A DNA stretch of 8,190 nucleotides from Actinomycetes bacterium. GTDB lineage: Bacteria; Actinomycetota; Acidimicrobiia; Spongiisociales; UBA5794. The notes beneath the pieces are model-generated. The model did no database searches, had not been told where the DNA came from, and worked only from the letters and a program-made list of their open reading frames with translations. Position numbers and translations under genes: made by a program. Location: the NCBI GenBank assembly GCA_023336765.1, contig JAMBLL010000182.1, forward strand, positions 1 to 8,190, in the 5' to 3' direction. Position 1 is the first letter of the stretch, and every line of letters begins with the position of its first letter. Below are positions 4,942 to 8,190 of the stretch, in pieces.

Positions 4942-7374
4942 ATGCCGAACCACAATCAGACAGATCAGTCCATACAGCCCATCAATATCGAAGCGGAGAT
5001 GGAGGACTCGTTCCTCGAGTATGCGATGTCCGTAATCGTATCGCGCGCCCTTCCTGACGTTCGGGATGGACTCAAGCCGGTTCACCGTCGCATCTTGTAC
5101 TCGATGTGGGACAGTGGAATCCGCCCAGGAACACCGTACCGCAAGTGCGCCCGTGTGGTCGGAGACGTCGTCGGTTGGTTCCACCCTCACTCTCCAGAGG
5201 CCGTATACGACTCGATGGTTCGCCTTGGCCAGGATTTTGCGTTGCGTGCCCCCCTCGTCGATCCCCAGGGAAACTTCGGTACCGTAGACGACCCTCCAGC
5301 TGCCATGCGCTACACTGAGTCGAGGCTTGCGAAACTCTCTGCGCACATGCTCGACGGCATCGATGAGGACACCGTTGACTTCTCGGAGAACTACTCGGGT
5401 GAGCGGGAAGAACCTACCGTTCTGCCGTCACGATTCCCGAACCTGTTGGTCAACGGCTCGACCGGGATCGCCGTTGGCATGGCGACGAACATGGCTCCCC
5501 ACAATCTTGGTGAGGTCGTCGATGCGGTGTTGTACGGTCTCGACAACTCTGATGCGAGCGTTGAGGACCTCATGCAGTTCGTCAAGGGACCCGACTTCCC
5601 GACGGGGGCGTACATCGTTGGCAACATGGGTGTCCACGATGCTCTGATGACTGGCAGGGGCTCCATCCGGATGCGTGCAGTGCACGACATCGTTGAGATC
5701 CGCAAGGGCCGAACCGGCATCGTTGTTACTGAGATCCCATACCAGACTTCCCGCGACAGGATCATGGAGAAGGCTGCAACGCTTGTGCGGAACAAGACCA
5801 TCACCGGTATCTCAGATCTCAGAGACGAGTCTGACCGGCATGGAACAAGGCTCGTCATCGAACTCAAGAGAGATGCGAACCCGCATGTTGTGCTGAACCA
5901 ACTGTTCAAGCTGACACAACTCGAGGACACGTTCTCCGTCAACAACGTGGCCCTCGTTGATGGCGTACCCAAGACGCTCAACCTCGCACAACTCGTCCAT
6001 CACTACATCGCCCACCAGCTCGAGGTCATCGAACGCAGATCGCGGTTCCGCCTCGCCAAGGCGGAGGCAAGAGCACATATCCTGGACGGGTTGCTCATCG
6101 CTCTCGACAACATCGATGAGGTCGTTCGGATCATCCGTGCATCTGCGAACGTTGACGAGGCACGTACCGCGCTGATGGAGCGATTCGAGTTCAGCGAGAT
6201 CCAGTCCAACCACATCCTCGACATGCCGCTTCGTCGTCTCACCGCACTCGAGACAGACAAGTTGCGCGCAGAACTTGCAGACCTGCAGGCGACCATCGCC
6301 TATCTCGAGGACCTGCTGGCGCACGAGTCGAAGCGCAGAGAGCTTGTCGCTGAGGAGCTCGGTGAGATCCGTGACAAGTTCGCAGACAGAAGACGAAGCC
6401 GCATCATCCCTGACACTGGTGAGATGTCCCTCGAGGACCTCATAGCGGACGAGGAGATCGTGGTAAGCATGTCGTCCAATGGTTACGTCAAGGCGGTGTT
6501 GGCTTCGGCGTATCGTACGCAGGGCCGTGGCGGCCGTGGTGTCAAGGGTGCCAACGTACGAGAGGACGATGTGGTCGAGCACCTGCTCCACACAACAGCG
6601 CACGCCTTCCTGCTGTTCTTCACGAACAGGGGCAAGGTGTACAGGATCAGGGCGCACGAGATCCCGAGGAAGGACCGCACCGCCAAGGGTTCGCTCATCC
6701 AGTCGGTGCTGCCGCTTGAGGCCGACGAGGTCGTTGAGGCGATCATCGACACGCGGGACTATCAGTCCAACCAGTATCTCGTGATGTTCACACGACGCGG
6801 TGTGGTGAAGAAGACCAAGTTCGCAGATTACGACTCTCGGAATCAGGTACTTGTGGCGATCACGCTCCAGGACGACGATGAGGTCGTGGCTGTGCGCCAG
6901 ACGGACGGCAACGCCGACCTGATGATGTTCACGAGGAACGGACTCGGTATCCGTTTCTCCGAACGGGACGTTCGCCCGATGGGACGATCCGCCCAGGGCG
7001 TACGTGGCATCAGGCTTCGCGAAGGCGACGAGGTCGTGTCTGCTGCCGTGGCCGACGAAGCTGAGGAGGTCCTCCTTCTGACGGCTGGTGGCTACGGGAA
7101 GCGCGTCAAGATGGATGAGTTCCGTCTCCAGCGCCGTGGTGGTGTTGGAGTCATCTCCATGAAGATCACCCGTGTACGAGGCCCGGTCGTTGCCGCAGGC
7201 GCAGTGTCGCCAGGGGACGAGATCGTTGTGACCTCGTCAGACGGCATCGTGATCCGGTCAGAGGCCAAGTCGATCTCTCGCCAGAAGCGGCCATCAACGG
7301 GCGTGAAGGTGATGAATGTCTCGGGCGGTGCAACGCTCTCAGCTCTCACGGTCGTGGCACCAAACGGCGAATAG
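4942..7374 (+). CDS. gyrA: DNA gyrase subunit A
   Basis: An 810-residue breakage-reunion subunit of gyrase. The start is EDSFLEYAMSVIVSRALPDV (21-40) and the active site is AAMRYTE (120-126), with Tyr124 forming the covalent DNA link and Arg123 beside it. A helical tower and coiled-coil region lies around 360-480. The C-terminal beta-pinwheel (about 505-805) wraps DNA and carries the GyrA box QGRGGRG (527-533), which marks gyrase rather than topoisomerase IV. A second box-like QRRGGVG lies at 730-736. The quinolone loop is unusual: residues 81-90 read HPHSPEAVYD where HPHGDSAVYD is usual, and VDPQGNFG (106-113) has Pro for Gly. No intein or frameshift is seen, and an acidic tail is absent. 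The start at 4942 has only a weak upstream AACGAAAGAT, so coupling to gyrB is likely. Confidence 0.98.
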   Translation: MPNHNQTDQSIQPINIEAEMEDSFLEYAMSVIVSRALPDVRDGLKPVHRRILYSMWDSGIRPGTPYRKCARVVGDVVGWFHPHSPEAVYDSMVRLGQDFALRAPLVDPQGNFGTVDDPPAAMRYTESRLAKLSAHMLDGIDEDTVDFSENYSGEREEPTVLPSRFPNLLVNGSTGIAVGMATNMAPHNLGEVVDAVLYGLDNSDASVEDLMQFVKGPDFPTGAYIVGNMGVHDALMTGRGSIRMRAVHDIVEIRKGRTGIVVTEIPYQTSRDRIMEKAATLVRNKTITGISDLRDESDRHGTRLVIELKRDANPHVVLNQLFKLTQLEDTFSVNNVALVDGVPKTLNLAQLVHHYIAHQLEVIERRSRFRLAKAEARAHILDGLLIALDNIDEVVRIIRASANVDEARTALMERFEFSEIQSNHILDMPLRRLTALETDKLRAELADLQATIAYLEDLLAHESKRRELVAEELGEIRDKFADRRRSRIIPDTGEMSLEDLIADEEIVVSMSSNGYVKAVLASAYRTQGRGGRGVKGANVREDDVVEHLLHTTAHAFLLFFTNRGKVYRIRAHEIPRKDRTAKGSLIQSVLPLEADEVVEAIIDTRDYQSNQYLVMFTRRGVVKKTKFADYDSRNQVLVAITLQDDDEVVAVRQTDGNADLMMFTRNGLGIRFSERDVRPMGRSAQGVRGIRLREGDEVVSAAVADEAEEVLLLTAGGYGKRVKMDEFRLQRRGGVGVISMKITRVRGPVVAAGAVSPGDEIVVTSSDGIVIRSEAKSISRQKRPSTGVKVMNVSGGATLSALTVVAPNGE

Positions 7375-7406
7375 GGCAGCGCCGGCCGTCGCTTCCCATG
7401 CACAAA

Positions 7407-7436
7407 GGCCGGAGGAGCGATGACACCCCTCCGACC
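7407..7436 (+). terminator. GC-rich hairpin downstream of gyrA (first of two)
   Basis: GGCCGGAGG (7407-7415) pairs with CCTCCGACC (7428-7436) with one mismatch around a 12-base loop, starting 33 bases after the gyrA stop. A C-rich rather than T-rich stretch follows, so it is not a classical intrinsic terminator. Its position suggests a 3'-end structure of the gyrase transcript. Confidence 0.4.
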
Positions 7437-7441
7437 TCCCC

Positions 7442-7465
7442 CCGTGCTGTGAGACCGCGGCACGG
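7442..7465 (+). terminator. Strong hairpin downstream of gyrA (second of two), likely transcript end
   Basis: CCGTGCTGTG (7442-7451) pairs with CGCGGCACGG (7456-7465): ten pairs, two of them G-U, around the 4-base loop AGAC. It is followed by CCTCTAT, only a poor T-run. Many high-GC bacteria use such T-poor hairpins or rely on Rho, so this is the best candidate for ending the gyrBA transcript before the sigma gene. Confidence 0.5.
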
Positions 7466-7477
7466 CCTCTATGGGTG

Positions 7478-7537
7478 AGTTGTCCGGATGGCATCGAATC
7501 CTGACATCTGTCAGGATTGGGTCCGAGGCGGACAACT
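7478..7537. repeat. 60-bp concentric double palindrome upstream of the sigma factor gene
   Basis: The outer arms AGTTGTCCG (7478-7486) and CGGACAACT (7529-7537) are perfect 9-base complements. Inside them, AATCCTGACA (7497-7506) and TGTCAGGATT (7509-7518) are perfect 10-base complements separated by only two bases. Both pairs share the same centre, between 7507 and 7508, with 10 unpaired bases on each side between the arms. The element ends 6 bases before the sigma factor ATG. It could be a nested operator for a dimeric regulator, a structured mRNA leader masking the start region, or the remnant of a small palindromic mobile repeat. The symmetry is seen directly; the role is unknown. Confidence 0.85.
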
Positions 7538-7543
7538 ACACAC

Positions 7544-8116
7544 ATGGACTCCAGCAGACAGACGGGGACGGCGGGAATCGATTCGAGGTTCACCGCGCTC
7601 TTCAGGAACCACTACGACGAGGTGTTGGGCTACTGCGTTCGGCGGACCACACACGCGGACGCCCAGGATTGCGCGTCAGAGGTCTTTGTCGTTGCGTGGC
7701 GTCGTATCGACGAATTGCAATGGGACACAGCGAGACCATGGCTCTACGGAATCGCTCGTGGTGTCCTTGCCAATCGTCGACGGTCCGCTGATCGACAGAT
7801 CAGGCTCTCGAGAAAGGTCTCCGGACTGGCACAGGGGACTGCTGAGGATCCCAATGTGATCGTCGTGCGGGCTGAACAGGACGCAGAAGTGATGGATGCA
7901 CTCTCCAAACTCAAGGACTCCGACAGGGAGATCCTGATTCTCTCAACATGGGAGGAACTCACCTCACCCGAGATCGCTGTAGCACTCAACATCTCGACCT
8001 CGGCTGCTGAGCAGCGACTACACAGGGCGAAGCAACGATTCGCCAGACACCTCAAGGACATTCCCCAAGATGCACAGTTCACTCCCCGTGCTGTCAAGGA
8101 AGGAGGAGGACGCTGA
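7544..8116 (+). CDS. Sigma-70 family RNA polymerase sigma factor (ECF-like)
   Basis: A 190-residue two-domain sigma factor that would direct RNA polymerase to a specific promoter set. Region 2 runs from about residue 16 to 85: FTALFRNHYDEVLGYCVRR, then DAQDCASEVFVVAWRRI, then ARPWLYGIARGVLANRRR, the segments that bind the beta' clamp and read the -10. Region 4 runs from about 116 to 170, with DREILILSTWEELTSPEIA and the helix-turn-helix IAVALNISTSAAEQRLHRAKQR that reads the -35. No region 1 or 3 is present, as in ECF factors. The ATG at 7544 is preferred; an in-frame TTG at 7517 would place the start inside the palindrome. No good Shine-Dalgarno lies close before 7544 (GAGG at 7525-7528 is 15 bases away), so translation may be leaderless or structure-dependent. 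The last residues, KEGGGR, are encoded by the next gene's ribosome binding site. The target regulon cannot be told from sequence. Confidence 0.93.
   Translation: MDSSRQTGTAGIDSRFTALFRNHYDEVLGYCVRRTTHADAQDCASEVFVVAWRRIDELQWDTARPWLYGIARGVLANRRRSADRQIRLSRKVSGLAQGTAEDPNVIVVRAEQDAEVMDALSKLKDSDREILILSTWEELTSPEIAVALNISTSAAEQRLHRAKQRFARHLKDIPQDAQFTPRAVKEGGGR
8101..8109 (+). promoter_or_regulatory. Strong ribosome binding site for the gene starting at 8116
   Basis: AGGAGGAGG lies 6 bases before the ATG at 8116, inside the last codons of the sigma factor gene. It supports a real downstream start and coupled translation. Confidence 0.8.
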
Positions 8117-8190
8117 TGTCTATCGACACCGCGATACAGAGGCTTCGTGATGCCAACCCGGCACCCGAACCAGGACAACTGATCCGTGAG
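8116..8190 (+). CDS. Start of an unidentified gene coupled to the sigma factor (3' end outside the window)
   Basis: Twenty-five codons are visible, open to the window edge. The N-terminus is polar: MSIDTAIQRLRDANPAPEPG followed by QLIRE. The ATG overlaps the sigma stop by one base (TGATG) and has a strong AGGAGGAGG site, so the gene is real and co-translated with the sigma factor. Genes in this position are often anti-sigma factors or membrane or secreted partners of ECF sigma factors, and the short Pro/Ala-rich cytoplasmic start is compatible with one. No domain, signal peptide or membrane segment can be seen in this fragment, so the function is left open. Confidence 0.75.
   Translation, partial: MSIDTAIQRLRDANPAPEPGQLIRE

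Noticed and set aside
4606..5346. Minus-strand open frame (246 codons) across the gyrB-gyrA junction
   Set aside because: It overlaps conserved coding regions of both gyrase genes and its protein has no family features; a shadow frame.
5812..6657. Long minus-strand open frame (281 codons) opposite gyrA
   Set aside because: It lies wholly within well-supported gyrA coding sequence, shows no recognisable domain and has no own signals. Long antisense frames are expected opposite GC-rich genes.
7471..7859. Plus-strand open frames starting at 7471 and 7488
   Set aside because: They overlap the sigma factor gene in other frames, lack domain features and run through the palindrome; the sigma frame has clear region 2 and region 4 motifs.
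1..8190. CRISPR arrays, tRNA or rRNA genes, insertion sequences, inteins
   Set aside because: No regularly spaced repeats, cloverleaf pattern, rRNA motifs or transposase sequence were seen. The DNA gyrase subunits, which host inteins in some actinobacteria, are of normal uninterrupted length here.

Overview
The window is the start of the replication block of a bacterial chromosome: the 3' end of dnaA, the dnaA-dnaN spacer with what looks like the replication origin, then dnaN, recF, dciA (DUF721), gyrB and gyrA. After these come a small sigma-70 family (ECF-like) factor and the first 25 codons of a coupled gene. Every gene is on the + strand, so all are transcribed away from the putative origin, as leading-strand genes. 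The gene order, the DUF721 gene between recF and gyrB, the GTG starts, the moderately high GC and the protein sequences suggest a member of the Actinomycetota. An Acidimicrobiia-like lineage is my best guess, but this is inference from family resemblance and no search was run.

Layout. Positions 1-204 hold the DNA-binding domain IV of DnaA. Positions 205-395 are non-coding and carry DnaA-box-like 9-mers, then a short GC-rich spacer, a run of CTA/CTT triplets (333-347) and an AT-rich tract. This is the order known for basal origin unwinding elements. dnaN (396-1475), recF (1483-2571) and dciA (2571-2894) follow almost without gaps and probably share translation. A 110-bp spacer (2895-3004) carries a -10-like hexamer, a GC-rich hairpin and a good ribosome binding site ahead of gyrB (3005-4930), which is followed after 11 bases by gyrA (4942-7374).

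The 169-bp spacer after gyrA has two GC-rich hairpins (likely the end of the gyrase transcript) and then a 60-bp concentric double palindrome (7478-7537) ending 6 bases before the sigma factor start at 7544. The sigma gene overlaps the next gene by one base (TGATG at 8114-8118).

How the genes work together: DnaA binds and opens the origin, DciA helps bring the replicative helicase to it, DnaN clamps the polymerase, RecF helps RecA load at gaps, and GyrB/GyrA removes the positive supercoils ahead of the fork. The sigma factor and its partner probably form a separate regulatory unit. I see no new multi-gene system. The points most worth checking are the compact origin, the non-standard quinolone-site loop of GyrA (Ser-Pro-Glu where Gly-Asp-Ser is usual) and the palindrome before the sigma gene.
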